Origin: Spirochaetales bacterium
Lineage (GTDB): Bacteria > Spirochaetota > Spirochaetia > UBA9216
Length of the DNA: 64,000 nt
NCBI GenBank assembly: GCA_016342585.1
Contig: JAEINK010000004.1
Coordinates: 95,779-159,778 of the forward strand
Reading direction: 5' to 3'
A program made the translations under genes and the position numbers. This document shows positions 53,506 to 62,627 of the stretch, piece by piece (the stretch's first letter is position 1; every line of letters starts with the position of its first letter). A model generated the notes under the pieces. The model did no database searches. It saw nothing but the letters and a program-made list of their open reading frames with translations, and was not told the origin of the DNA.

Positions 53506-55014
53506 ATGTCTGAATTTCATCCTGCGCGTAATCCATCCCACACCAAAGTTCCCTCCTGCAGAGAGCTGAGTTTCAAGTACCCCGACTATCCGGGCCTTAA
53601 GGCTGAACAGCTGTTTGACCTTCTGGATTTTACTCCTGAGGTGGGGCGGATTAACCTCATTGTCGGTGGTGCTGATATGGGAAAAACCACCCTGGCCAGG
53701 ATCCTCATGGGGCTTATACCCCTCTTTACCGGTGGAACTCTTGGGGGTGAACTCCTCTGGGGGGGGCAGAAGGTGGATAAGATCCCCCGTGATGAGATGA
53801 TGAGGTGTGGCGGTCTGATTTTTCAAGATCCTGAAGAGCAGTTGATTTCTCCATCCTGTGAGCAGGAGGTTGCCTTCGGCCTTGAATCTCTGGGGGTTCC
53901 TGAAGAGATTATGAGGGCACGGGTTGGTAAAGCCCTTTCATGGGCCGGTCTCTCCGGGGCTGAAGATCGAAAACCTGCCAGTCTGTCCGGCGGGGAACAG
54001 AAGAGGCTTTTAACTGCCGCTCTTATGGCAATCGACCCTCATGTCTGGATCCTTGATGAAATATTTGAGGAACTTGATGAGAGTTTCAGAGAAAAACTCC
54101 TCAATTATCTTGCGGATCATAAGAAATGTGCCATTATTTTTGCGTCTAAATACCTGGACATATATTCCAGATACGATCCTGTGATTACCATTATCGAAAA
54201 TCGGAAACTTAAACCTGTGGATATTCAGTCTGCCGGTGCTCTCCTCTCGAAAAAGGGATTTACTTTTCTCCCTGAGGACTGGACGCGTAGGCCGCCCGGA
54301 TCTCCTTCCAAAGGTTCAGCCTTCCCCTCTGCTCCCAGATATCCGGGGGAGGAGCTCCTTTTAGACTTAAGGGATATAAAATTCTCATACCCCGGCGGGG
54401 GATTCAATCTTGATATTACCCGCCTTGCGTTAAGCCGGGGGGAGACTATTGCTTTTATCGGTGATAACGGCTCGGGAAAATCAACATTGGCACGGATTAT
54501 CTGCGGCCTGCTTTCTCCCTCCGCCGGGCAGATTCTTCAAGGGGATCCTGATAAATCGAACCTAGAGGCGAATAAAAAAGCCTGTACTGCCGAAAATCTT
54601 CGAAAAACCTGTGGGTATCTCTTTCAGAATCCGGATTATCAGCTTTTTCTGCCCTCAATCACCGAAGAGCTTCTTTATGGATACAAGGGGAAAAAGAGAA
54701 AGAGCATGAATGCCCGGACTGAAGAGGTGATGGGGCTTTTTAACCTTCCCTCCGGAGAGGCACCTCCTTCACTCCTGGGGTATGGTACCAGACGTAAACT
54801 TCAGGGTGCTGTAGCCTATCTTCAGGAGAGATCTATCCTGATACTTGATGAAGGGGATTCGGGCTTGAACTATTCGGATTTTTTAAAGATGGTGGCGCTT
54901 CTGAAAACCCCCGAGAGATGCCTTATCCTTATCAGCCATCAGCAGGCGGCTGTAAAGGGGATCTCGGACAGGGTCTTTAAATTTAACCGGGGACGGGTGG
55001 AGGAGGCCCCTTGA
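53506..55014 (+). CDS. ECF transporter fused double ATPase, second half with degenerate signature
   Basis: 502 residues. Half one: Walker A GGADMGKTT, FQDPEEQLISP Q loop, signature SLSGGEQKRLL, Walker B VWILDEIFEELD. Half two: intact Walker A GDNGSGKST and FQNPDYQLFLPS, but the signature position reads LLGYGTRRKLQGA instead of LSGGQ, with ILILDEGDSGL as Walker B. The Q-loop style and the T and S genes downstream identify the EcfA/A' pair of an ECF importer fused in one chain. No good Shine-Dalgarno is seen. The 206-base upstream gap shows no riboswitch I can recognise. Confidence 0.87.
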   Translation: MSEFHPARNPSHTKVPSCRELSFKYPDYPGLKAEQLFDLLDFTPEVGRINLIVGGADMGKTTLARILMGLIPLFTGGTLGGELLWGGQKVDKIPRDEMMRCGGLIFQDPEEQLISPSCEQEVAFGLESLGVPEEIMRARVGKALSWAGLSGAEDRKPASLSGGEQKRLLTAALMAIDPHVWILDEIFEELDESFREKLLNYLADHKKCAIIFASKYLDIYSRYDPVITIIENRKLKPVDIQSAGALLSKKGFTFLPEDWTRRPPGSPSKGSAFPSAPRYPGEELLLDLRDIKFSYPGGGFNLDITRLALSRGETIAFIGDNGSGKSTLARIICGLLSPSAGQILQGDPDKSNLEANKKACTAENLRKTCGYLFQNPDYQLFLPSITEELLYGYKGKKRKSMNARTEEVMGLFNLPSGEAPPSLLGYGTRRKLQGAVAYLQERSILILDEGDSGLNYSDFLKMVALLKTPERCLILISHQQAAVKGISDRVFKFNRGRVEEAP

Positions 55015-55790
55015 ACTATTTTTCATCAGTAGACATCCGGCCAAGGCTGGTTGGCCTTATACTTATTTCCGTTCTCCTTTTTTTACCCGTGCAAGTATTT
55101 CTGGTTGCAGGTTTTGTGCTATTCCTTCTTCTTCTTTCCCTCTCCGCCGATGGGTTTAAAACAACCTTTCGAACTTTGGGTCGAATTTTGCCTATTCTCA
55201 TTCTCGTTACACTGCTTACTCCCCTGTTTTCCAGGTCCGGGGAGCTCTTTTTATCAATTCGCGGGATTACGATTGTTACAACCGGTGGTTTGGATGAGAC
55301 TGTGAGAATGATTAGCCGCTTTACCGGAATTACCCTTGGTTTTGCTGTTTTCTTCCACTCCACGGAAGGGGATGAACTCATCACGGGTCTTGAGTGGTTT
55401 GGACTTCCTTTTCGTGGAGCCCTGGTCATTAATCTCGCTTTAAGGTTTATCCCTGAGATGTTCAGTCTGTATGCCCGGGTTCGGGATGCTCACAGCCTGC
55501 GGGGGGGCGGAGAACACCAGAAGCGGGGGATTAAAAAGGTTCTTCATAAATTTTCCCAAACCCTTCCCCATCTCACGTCTGTACTCATACTCTCTATGAA
55601 GAAGATTACACCTCTCTCCATGTCTCTCCATCTGCGGGGGGCCGAAATATCCAAGGGGCGAAGTTCTTATCATTCGCTACCTGACGGAAGAAGGATTGTT
55701 ATTCAGTTTTTAATTTTAATCCTGATTATAGCCGGAATTACCACAACTCTTGTAATGAACCGATGGGTATGGTATAAGATGCCTGTATAA
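55011..55790 (+). CDS. ECF transporter T component
   Basis: 259 residues, membrane protein of the CbiQ/EcfT family: helices LVGLILISVLLFLPVQVFLVAGF and following, and the coupling-helix motif LRFIPEMFSLYARVRDAHSLRGG together with SMSLHLRGAEISKGRS, where the A-R-G signatures contact the ATPases. The start is TTG 55011 overlapping the ATPase stop, with GAGGAGG upstream. It links the ATPase to the S component. Confidence 0.88.
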   Translation: MNYFSSVDIRPRLVGLILISVLLFLPVQVFLVAGFVLFLLLLSLSADGFKTTFRTLGRILPILILVTLLTPLFSRSGELFLSIRGITIVTTGGLDETVRMISRFTGITLGFAVFFHSTEGDELITGLEWFGLPFRGALVINLALRFIPEMFSLYARVRDAHSLRGGGEHQKRGIKKVLHKFSQTLPHLTSVLILSMKKITPLSMSLHLRGAEISKGRSSYHSLPDGRRIVIQFLILILIIAGITTTLVMNRWVWYKMPV

Positions 55791-55808
55791 AATAGGAGGA
55801 AATTTTTA

Positions 55809-56357
55809 ATGACCCAGGAAGATAGAATCCCCTTTGTATCGAGAGCCGCAATCCTTGGAATAATGACTGCGGTAACTGTTATTTTTACCTATGTCATTCG
55901 TATACCTATAGCCCCCACAAGAGGTTACCTGAACTTCGGAGATGTGGCCATCTATTTTGCGGCATTTACCTTCGGCCCCTGGACAGCCTTCATCGCCGGC
56001 GGGCTTGGAACCGCCTTAACCGACATTATGGCCGGTTATGCCCAGTGGGCACCCCTTACCTTTTTCGCTCATGGCCTTCAGGGGCTGGCTGCCGGAATGT
56101 TATTTAAAATGTTTTTCAAACAGGAGACGGATAATAAATATTCATTCTGGTTGGGTCTGTTTTTATCAGGGATTTCCGGGACGATCATAATGGTCCTCTT
56201 ATACTTTACTTTTGGTGCCATGATGTTTGGCGCGGGCGCTTCAGCCGTGGAGATTCCGGGAAACCTTCTTCAAAATGGAGCCGGAATTGTTCTGGGGATA
56301 CTCCTCTGGTCGGCCGTGCGTAAAGCATATCCGCCCGTGTCAAGGTTCAGGTGGTAG
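55809..56357 (+). CDS. ECF transporter substrate-binding S component
   Basis: 182 residues with six helices. IPIAPTRGYLNFGDVAIYFAAFTFGPWTAFIAG and GTALTDIMAGYAQWAPLTFFAHGLQGLAAG are typical of the ECF-ribofla_trS-like group (PF07155), which includes thiamin-precursor and other vitamin binders. The transported compound cannot be decided from sequence. AGGAGG lies before ATG 55809. It is third in the ECF cassette and three bases ahead of the PRPP-synthetase-like gene. Confidence 0.85.
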   Translation: MTQEDRIPFVSRAAILGIMTAVTVIFTYVIRIPIAPTRGYLNFGDVAIYFAAFTFGPWTAFIAGGLGTALTDIMAGYAQWAPLTFFAHGLQGLAAGMLFKMFFKQETDNKYSFWLGLFLSGISGTIIMVLLYFTFGAMMFGAGASAVEIPGNLLQNGAGIVLGILLWSAVRKAYPPVSRFRW

Positions 56358-56360
56358 AAA

Positions 56361-57530
56361 ATGAAATCAATTCTGATTGTAGGAAACGCTGCAGAAAACT
56401 CCTTTGTGGAGGACATCAGTCATCACTTGAATCAGAATGTTGATTCTTCTGATATTATTTCCATGAAAGACTTTCTGAATAGTGAATTCTGTCCACGATT
56501 CATCGTGGGCGATTATGTGAAGGGAAAGGTCGGTGATAGTCTTGCCGGCATGAAGGTCCTTATTGTTAGTACATCCGGGAAGGAGTATTCCCGAAATGAA
56601 CTTGCCATGAGGACCTTTTTAATTGCCCGTGCAGCCAAGGATAATGGTGCAGAAAAAGTAATCCTTCTAGAACCGGACCTCTACTATTCCGCCCAGGATA
56701 GAGGGCCTCGCAAGGAGCATGGTGTTACACGAAAAGAACGGAGTGAAGAGGATTACTGGAAATTTGACGGTCAGCCCTTTTCTGCGAGGCTTTATGCCGA
56801 TCTTCTTAAAGAGTCCGGGGTTGATGAAATCCTTACTGTCCATAATCACTCCTATTCTGTAGAGAATATTTTTATGGACCGATTCTCCGGTGCATTTACA
56901 AACCTTCAACCTCAAGGACTCTATGGTGAATATATCAGAAACTCTGATATCGTTTCTCAGAATAACCTTGTCGTTTGTGCTCCCGATGCAGGCGCTTTTG
57001 AGTTTTCAAAGGGTGTGGCCGAGGCTGTAGGTATCGGTCACTCGATTATCCTTATGTGTAAAAAGAGAACCGGGGAACGATCGGTCGAGATAGCCGTAGA
57101 TCCGGAGAGTGAGCTACGGCTTGAAGATATCCGGGGAAAGGATGTCCTGGTGGTGGATGATATGGTAAGGACTGGTAGAACCATCACTGAATGCTGTAAG
57201 GTCCTTAAGACCGCCCAGCCCAGACGTGTCGTCTTTCTGGTTACTCATTTTAACTCGTCCCGGGAAGGGCGGTTTAATATGGATGATCCTTCAATTGATG
57301 AGATTGTGACCACAAGTACTATTCCTGACATCCTGAATCGTGATATTCAGGGGCGACTCCGTAAAAAACTTGTAGTGCTTAAACTGGAAAGGTGGATTGC
57401 AGATTATATCTTCCGGAACTACTCCTCGGAAGGACGAGCACTCCCGGAACCGCACTACCGGGAGGATATGTCGTCTAAAAACCCGAGATGGAAAGGTTCT
57501 TTAGGGCCTCTTTTTGTTCAGAAAAATTGA
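56361..57530 (+). CDS. Divergent ribose-phosphate pyrophosphokinase (PRPP synthetase) homologue
   Basis: 389 residues, longer than the usual 310-320. Recognisable PRPP-synthetase landmarks: LLEPDLYYSAQDRGP at the PYxxYARQDR site (the first Arg is lost), VDEILTVHNHS at the DLH site, VVCAPDAGAFEFSKGVAEAV and the PRPP loop VLVVDDMVRTGRTI (canonical DDMIDTGGT). The N-terminus has a plain SSDIISMKDF region without the FxDGE motif. It may make PRPP or be a related phosphoribosyl enzyme. It is three bases after the ECF S gene, so transport and this reaction are likely linked. Confidence 0.75.
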   Translation: MKSILIVGNAAENSFVEDISHHLNQNVDSSDIISMKDFLNSEFCPRFIVGDYVKGKVGDSLAGMKVLIVSTSGKEYSRNELAMRTFLIARAAKDNGAEKVILLEPDLYYSAQDRGPRKEHGVTRKERSEEDYWKFDGQPFSARLYADLLKESGVDEILTVHNHSYSVENIFMDRFSGAFTNLQPQGLYGEYIRNSDIVSQNNLVVCAPDAGAFEFSKGVAEAVGIGHSIILMCKKRTGERSVEIAVDPESELRLEDIRGKDVLVVDDMVRTGRTITECCKVLKTAQPRRVVFLVTHFNSSREGRFNMDDPSIDEIVTTSTIPDILNRDIQGRLRKKLVVLKLERWIADYIFRNYSSEGRALPEPHYREDMSSKNPRWKGSLGPLFVQKN

Positions 57531-57548
57531 TCGATTCTTAGCTTTTTC

Positions 57549-58604
57549 TCAGTCGTTGAGTGATGATTGTTCCTTGAATAGATCTTCCAGTACCAGGGCT
57601 GCCATGGATTCGATCACTGGAATTATACGGGGACAGATGCATGGATCATGCCTCCCTCTGGTGATGATTTCTGCCGGCTTTCCGTTAACCCCCAGGGTTT
57701 CCTGAGGGGCTTCAATGGAAGATGTTGGTTTTACTGCTGCTCTGAAAAGGATCTCTTCTCCGGTGCTTATACCGCCAAGAATCCCTCCGGCATTGTTGGT
57801 CTGAAAACCATCCTCATCCATCCAGTCATTATGTTCTATTCCACTCATATCGGCACAGGCAAATCCGGCACCGAATTCAATCCCTTTAACGGCTCCCAGG
57901 GAGAGAATTGCGTGGCCAAGCAGAGCATCAAGTTTATCGAAGACCGGTTCACCAAGTCCTGCCGGAACACCCGTAATCCTGCACTCGATGATACCTCCCG
58001 TACTGTTTCCCTCATCAATCAATTTTTTTACCCGTTTTTCCATCTCTTTTGCTGCTACCGGGTCGGCCGCTCTCATGGGGTTTTTTTCTATTTCATTAAA
58101 ATTGATTGTTTTACAGGAGACTCCCGCGGCTCTGAGTGTATAGGCCGTAATCTCTATCCCACGAAGCTTAAGGAGTTTTTTGGCCACAGCTCCTGCGGCA
58201 ACCCGACCGGCTGTTTCTCGTCCCGAAGCCCTTCCGCTTCCCCTGTGATCCCTTAAACCGTATTTTTTAAGAAAAGTGAAATCGGCATGGCCAGGTCGGA
58301 AGAGATCCTTTATTGAATCATAGGCTGAAGGATCTGCATCACTGTTGTGAAGGAGCATCATTAAAGGGGTTCCTGTTGTCTTTCCTTCAAAAATTCCAGA
58401 GAAAAAGTGAACTTCATCGGACTCCTTTCTGGGAGTAGTGACATCCGATTGCCCCGGTTTTCTCCTGTCAAGTTCGCTCTGTACCTCTGTTTCGGTAAGC
58501 TCCAATCCGGGTGGGACGCCATCGATTATTACACCCACACCTGCCCCGTGAGATTCTCCAAAGGTTGTTATTTTAAAAAGTTTTCCAAAGGTGTTTCCAG
58601 CCAT
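57549..58604 (-). CDS. aroC: Chorismate synthase
   Basis: 351 residues. AroC uses reduced FMN to make chorismate from EPSP, the last shared step to aromatic amino acids. GNTFGKLFKITTFGESHGAGVGVIIDG, DHRGSGRASGRETAGRVAAGAVAKKLL and NNAGGILGGISTGEEILFRAAVKPT are the family signatures. AGGAGAACAAT precedes ATG 58604. aroK lies 24 bases upstream, so the two form one transcription unit that feeds the trp operon with precursor. Confidence 0.97.
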   Translation of the reverse strand: MAGNTFGKLFKITTFGESHGAGVGVIIDGVPPGLELTETEVQSELDRRKPGQSDVTTPRKESDEVHFFSGIFEGKTTGTPLMMLLHNSDADPSAYDSIKDLFRPGHADFTFLKKYGLRDHRGSGRASGRETAGRVAAGAVAKKLLKLRGIEITAYTLRAAGVSCKTINFNEIEKNPMRAADPVAAKEMEKRVKKLIDEGNSTGGIIECRITGVPAGLGEPVFDKLDALLGHAILSLGAVKGIEFGAGFACADMSGIEHNDWMDEDGFQTNNAGGILGGISTGEEILFRAAVKPTSSIEAPQETLGVNGKPAEIITRGRHDPCICPRIIPVIESMAALVLEDLFKEQSSLND

Positions 58605-58627
58605 ATTGTTCTCCTAACATTTCTATT

Positions 58628-59182
58628 TTACAGATTTTCTTCCAGCAGCTCCAGAGCCCCCATAAGGGAAGCTCCTCTAAGTTTCACAACAGTCTCTGCT
58701 GTTTCATAATAAAGGGCGCATCTTTTCTCATAAATTGTTAAAAATGATCCTTTTGGATTCTCAGGATCAAGGAAGGAGGGGATCCCCCCTCTGATTATTC
58801 TTTCATAAAGCAGGTCTGCCGACTCATCAAGAAAGATAAGTCGACCTGCTGCTTTTAGAATTTCCATTAACCCCCGGTTTTCGATGGCCCCGCCGCCTAA
58901 AGCCAGAACGATGGTCTCTTTTTCCATTATGGAGGCTGCCATTTCTCCGGCCATCAGCTCAAGTTTCTGAAAGAGATCCTTAGAGTATCTATAGATCTCC
59001 CGGCAAACGGGCCTTACGCTCTCAGGAAAGTCCCTCCCCATTTTCTGAGCCTCTTTTTCCAGTAGATCATCAAGATCATAGAAGGGTAAATTCCGTTTTT
59101 TAGCGATTGTTCTTCCAAGGGTCGATTTTCCTGTATGTTTCATCCCCATAAGGATGAGGCTGGGGCTTTTTGTCAATTTCAT
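58628..59182 (-). CDS. aroK: Shikimate kinase
   Basis: 184 residues. Walker A GMKHTGKSTLGRTIA, the shikimate-binding FYDLDDLLE, ALGGGAIEN and the R-rich lid region around IRGGIPSFLDPENPK fit the family. It phosphorylates shikimate with ATP. The start overlaps the stop of the preceding secreted-protein gene (ATGA). At the usual Arg of the lid it keeps YERIIRGG. Confidence 0.92.
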   Translation of the reverse strand: MKLTKSPSLILMGMKHTGKSTLGRTIAKKRNLPFYDLDDLLEKEAQKMGRDFPESVRPVCREIYRYSKDLFQKLELMAGEMAASIMEKETIVLALGGGAIENRGLMEILKAAGRLIFLDESADLLYERIIRGGIPSFLDPENPKGSFLTIYEKRCALYYETAETVVKLRGASLMGALELLEENL

Positions 59183-59916
59183 GTTTCCGTCAGAAAAAAA
59201 TCACTGAAGACCATTTTATTAAAAAATCTCATATTAAAAACAATGGCAGAGATATGACCCGTCATGGTCATGGTTTCAAGTACGGCATACTCCTCTTTTC
59301 GTGTAAAGGTGAAGTTACACTTCATCTCTTTCATATAAAATGGGAGATTTGTAAACTCATAGTCCAGTTTTACTGGAAATCCTTCATTATCAACCAGAAT
59401 TTCACCAGCTGTTTCTGCACCACTTTGATAGGTATGGGTGAAGGTATAAACCGAAAATCTCGACCCCTGAAAAAAGCTTGTTCGACCGGTTTTGACGGGG
59501 ATTACATTCTCCCTCTCGGAAGGGGCCAGGGGAAGAACATTGACACCATCGAAATAGTTATCGGGGGGACCATTTTCATTGTCCATTTCCCCCTCTTCAT
59601 GTTTTTTGATCTCCCTTTCGGTGGCTTGCCGTCCATCTTTTAATGCCCGGATTAATTCCCAGTCTCCATCACTTCCTCCCGGCGGCCGAATGTATTCGGT
59701 TTCCCATCTCTCTTTTATATTCCCCCTGCGATCGAGTTCATGGGACTCCATACTCATATGGCCAGGATTCCAGATCGTTCCAGACTGGTAGAAGTTAACA
59801 GCTGAATCCCAGATAGAATCAGCGGATGAAAGGGGTTGGGCTGAAAGAAGAGCGACTGGTGTGGAAAGTAGAAGGAGGAAGAGTAGACTGCTGAAAATCC
59901 TGGTTTTGCTTCTCAT
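59179..59916 (-). CDS. Secreted hypothetical protein
   Basis: 245 residues with signal peptide KTRIFSSLLFLLLLSTPVALLSAQ and no lipobox. The body is beta-rich, with a charged, probably exposed middle (KKHEEGEMDNENGPPDNYFDG) and strands such as VYTFTHTYQSGAETAGEIL and YMKEMKCNFTFTRKEEYAVL. The strand pattern resembles LolA/LolB-like or similar lipid-binding half-barrels, but I cannot assign a family. AAGGATTTATC precedes the ATG, and it is translationally coupled to aroK. Confidence 0.6.
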   Translation of the reverse strand: MRSKTRIFSSLLFLLLLSTPVALLSAQPLSSADSIWDSAVNFYQSGTIWNPGHMSMESHELDRRGNIKERWETEYIRPPGGSDGDWELIRALKDGRQATEREIKKHEEGEMDNENGPPDNYFDGVNVLPLAPSERENVIPVKTGRTSFFQGSRFSVYTFTHTYQSGAETAGEILVDNEGFPVKLDYEFTNLPFYMKEMKCNFTFTRKEEYAVLETMTMTGHISAIVFNMRFFNKMVFSDFFLTET

Positions 59917-59929
59917 GATAAATCCTTAT

Positions 59930-60397
59930 TTATGATTTTTTACAGGTTAAATCTTCGAGTTTAAGACCGAATACACGGGTTCTATCCAGAACAGGGGCGG
60001 GGAAGTCATGGGAATCTCCGCCATCATGTTTTCTCATGAGGAGATTCAAGGTTCTTTTTTTTTCATCTGACTCTTTCACCGGAAAAGGGTGCCCCCAGGC
60101 GATGATACTCTCAAATCCCATTCCCCAGTCGCAAGCTTTTTCGGCCCTTTTTATCTGGAGATCAATATCGGTCTGAAAACAGATCCTTTCTCCTTTTTCC
60201 AGTAGACCCATTTTTCGACCCAGACCGGCACAATGAAAATAGATGAAGAGTTCATCCCTCTTCTTTTCCCATGCAAAGTTCATGGGAACAATGTAAGGTT
60301 CGATGGCTCCTGAAAATCCCAGTCTGCAGGCAGGAGCAAGATCAAGAATCCTTTCAATCGTTTTGAACTCTGTTATCTCTTTTTCGCTTCTCCGCAT
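59930..60397 (-). CDS. Pyridoxamine 5'-phosphate oxidase-fold (NimA-like) flavoprotein
   Basis: 155 residues. The pattern ILDLAPACRLGFSGAIEPYIVPMNFAWE, LFIYFHCAGLGRKMGLLEKGERICFQTDID and SIIAWGHPFPVKESDEKKRTLNLLM is that of the small split-barrel FMN or haem-binding family that includes NimA nitroimidazole reductases. The reaction is unknown. AAGGAGGGG precedes the ATG. It lies 13 bases before the secreted-protein gene. Confidence 0.85.
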   Translation of the reverse strand: MRRSEKEITEFKTIERILDLAPACRLGFSGAIEPYIVPMNFAWEKKRDELFIYFHCAGLGRKMGLLEKGERICFQTDIDLQIKRAEKACDWGMGFESIIAWGHPFPVKESDEKKRTLNLLMRKHDGGDSHDFPAPVLDRTRVFGLKLEDLTCKKS

Positions 60398-60408
60398 TTC
60401 ACCCCTCC

Positions 60409-61374
60409 TTAAATTCCCTCTTCCTTACCGATCAAAAAGAGGAGCAGATACTCTTCAATTGTCTTTTTGGGGCCTGCCCACTTATGTTCAGCTCTTTTTG
60501 AGGCTGCCAGGCTCCTCTCCCTGTAGTATCGCAGGAGTTCCCGGGGATCAACCTTCTGAAAATCGGGACAAAAATGTTTTCGTCCGACAATGGATTCAAT
60601 TTTTTTACTGCTGATAGAGGACATTTTTCGCTCGGTCATCTCTTTTCGAATGATAAGTATCTCTTCTGATGAGAGATTGAAGATAAACTCCTCTAATGCC
60701 ATAAAAACTTCATCATCCTCTTCATTCGCCGATAAAAACTCAAACCAGACAGGGTCAACAAACCTGGAAATCTGGTAGATTTCACTCATTCCCATCATAG
60801 AGCCGAAGGTGGGGCATAGCCGCTGCCGGGCTCTCCACATGGAGTTGAGAATGGGAACAGAGCCATTCTCAACCGGTTCCAATCGGTGATCCCACATGTT
60901 CAGTAGCTTTCGGGCGGCACCCTCTTTTAGTTCCTGGAGGGTATCCTTTGAGCCTACGATTGACAGAAGGATTTCTTCGCTCATGAGTGAAAATATATTG
61001 AATGTGATAATCTCCAGGAGACGGGATGAGTACTTTTTCAGTCGTATCCCTATTTCTGCATGATATTTTATCATGAGAAGAAAATTAATCTTGGCCCTTA
61101 AAAAACTCTTCCCCAAATCAACCTGAGTCGGGAGATAGAGGCTGTTCTCTATATGGTTTTGCGAGGTGAGCTTCCTGATAAGGGTCTCTTCACTTCTGAG
61201 CATCTTTCCGAGTTTCCCTGTCTCCTTAAGAGAAGGGTAGGAGCTTACAGCTTCTGCCAGACTTCTAAGATTCTTGATTTGAACCTCTATCTGCTCTGAA
61301 ACCTGTCCTTTTCTACGACTCAAGCCATCTATAAGTTTATCCAGCAGCTCTTCTTCTTCCTGATAAAAAACCAT
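60409..61374 (-). CDS. Hypothetical helical protein
   Basis: 321 residues, not recognised. Almost entirely helical with no signal or membrane helix: N-terminal coiled-coil-like EEEELLDKLIDGLSRRKGQ, a middle with VDLGKSFLRAKINFLLMIKYHA, and a basic C-terminus (YYRERSLAASKRAEHKWAGPKKT). AAGGGG precedes the ATG. It lies between thiI and the NimA-like gene with short gaps, so it is in the same transcript. Confidence 0.6.
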   Translation of the reverse strand: MVFYQEEEELLDKLIDGLSRRKGQVSEQIEVQIKNLRSLAEAVSSYPSLKETGKLGKMLRSEETLIRKLTSQNHIENSLYLPTQVDLGKSFLRAKINFLLMIKYHAEIGIRLKKYSSRLLEIITFNIFSLMSEEILLSIVGSKDTLQELKEGAARKLLNMWDHRLEPVENGSVPILNSMWRARQRLCPTFGSMMGMSEIYQISRFVDPVWFEFLSANEEDDEVFMALEEFIFNLSSEEILIIRKEMTERKMSSISSKKIESIVGRKHFCPDFQKVDPRELLRYYRERSLAASKRAEHKWAGPKKTIEEYLLLFLIGKEEGI

Positions 61375-61393
61375 TCGGTTTTCCCCTTATTTG

Positions 61394-62590
61394 TTACTTT
61401 TCCGGTTTGGGTTCAATTCCATCCCTTGGGCTAATATATATCCTTTCCGCCTCTTCTGCAGCCTTAACAAGATATTCTTCGAGTTCAATCTTTTTATACG
61501 ACTCGGAAATCCTTTCGATATCCGGAGTGATGAGGGGATGTTTAGGACTGAAGATCGTACAACAATCCTCATAGGGGAGGATCGAAGTCTCATAGGTGCC
61601 GATTTTTCTGGCAATCTTTATAATCTCTTCTTTATCCATCCCGATAAGGGGCCGGAAAATTGGAAGGTTTGAGATAGAGTTTGTAAAACCTATACTGCTC
61701 ACTGTCTGACTCGCGACCTGGGAGAGAGCCTCCCCGGTAACCAGACAGCCGGCTTCCCTGTTCCGGCAGATTATTTCAGCCACCCGGACCATTCCCGCCC
61801 GCATATGAAGGGTCGCTTCATTGGTCGGTGCTACATCGCGTATCCTGAGCTGAGCCTCGGTGAAGGGAACTATGAACAGATTTACACCACCGCAGTAGGG
61901 AGCAATGAGTTTTGCCAGCTGAATAACTTTCTCCTTGGCCTCATCAGAAGTGTAGGGGTAGGCGTGAAAATAAACAGCATCGAGTTTTAATCCTCTTTTG
62001 GCCATGAGATATCCCGCAACAGGTGAATCAATTCCTCCGGAGAGGAGGAGGGTTCCCTTTCCGGCGCATCCGACAGGAAGTCCTCCCGGTCCCCGGAGGG
62101 GTGGCCCGTAGAGGATTGCCTTATCGCGTATTTCCACATTAAGTTTCCAGTCGGGATTTTTCACATCGACTTCAAGTTCAGGATAAGCATCGAGAAGAAC
62201 TCCTCCCAGGTGGGCAGAGAGTTCGTAGGAAGTCATAAAGTATTTTTTATCAGCCCTTCTGGACTCTACTTTGAACTTTGTGCCGGCCCCTCCATCCAGA
62301 AAAGCTTTACCAAGTTTAAGAGCCTCCTGGTTTATAACCTCTATGTCCTTCTTAACCGTGACACATTTGGAAAAGGAGGTTACGCCAAATGATGTTCCAA
62401 GAACAGTCCGGGCTTTCTCTCCATGTTCCGAATCGATGGTCAGATAGAACCTTCCATTCTGTCCTGAAAATTTTGAGGGGTATCCCCTCAGTCTGAATTT
62501 TATGTGACTCTTTAATTTCTGTTCAAAAAATTTTCGGTTACCACTTTTAAGTGATATTTCGCCGATTTTAACAAGATATATTTCTTCCAT
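61394..62590 (-). CDS. thiI: tRNA 4-thiouridine synthase ThiI
   Basis: 398 residues. The THUMP-type N-terminal region (YLVKIGEISLKSGNRKFFEQKL) precedes the PP-loop ATP-pyrophosphatase LLSGGIDSPVAGYLMAKRG, with GCLVTGEALSQVASQT and the C-terminal DCCTIFSPKHP. It makes 4-thiouridine at tRNA position 8. The rhodanese domain of the E. coli form (482 residues) is absent, as in most non-enteric ThiI. The cysteine desulfurase directly upstream is the likely sulfur donor. Confidence 0.95.
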   Translation of the reverse strand: MEEIYLVKIGEISLKSGNRKFFEQKLKSHIKFRLRGYPSKFSGQNGRFYLTIDSEHGEKARTVLGTSFGVTSFSKCVTVKKDIEVINQEALKLGKAFLDGGAGTKFKVESRRADKKYFMTSYELSAHLGGVLLDAYPELEVDVKNPDWKLNVEIRDKAILYGPPLRGPGGLPVGCAGKGTLLLSGGIDSPVAGYLMAKRGLKLDAVYFHAYPYTSDEAKEKVIQLAKLIAPYCGGVNLFIVPFTEAQLRIRDVAPTNEATLHMRAGMVRVAEIICRNREAGCLVTGEALSQVASQTVSSIGFTNSISNLPIFRPLIGMDKEEIIKIARKIGTYETSILPYEDCCTIFSPKHPLITPDIERISESYKKIELEEYLVKAAEEAERIYISPRDGIEPKPEK

Positions 62591-62627
62591 ATTTTCCTTC
62601 TCAAGTATCCTTCTAATGGTATAACAG

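Noticed and set aside
57648-58256. 202-residue plus-strand ORF
   Set aside because: Shadow of aroC on the other strand; sequence is low in recognisable structure.
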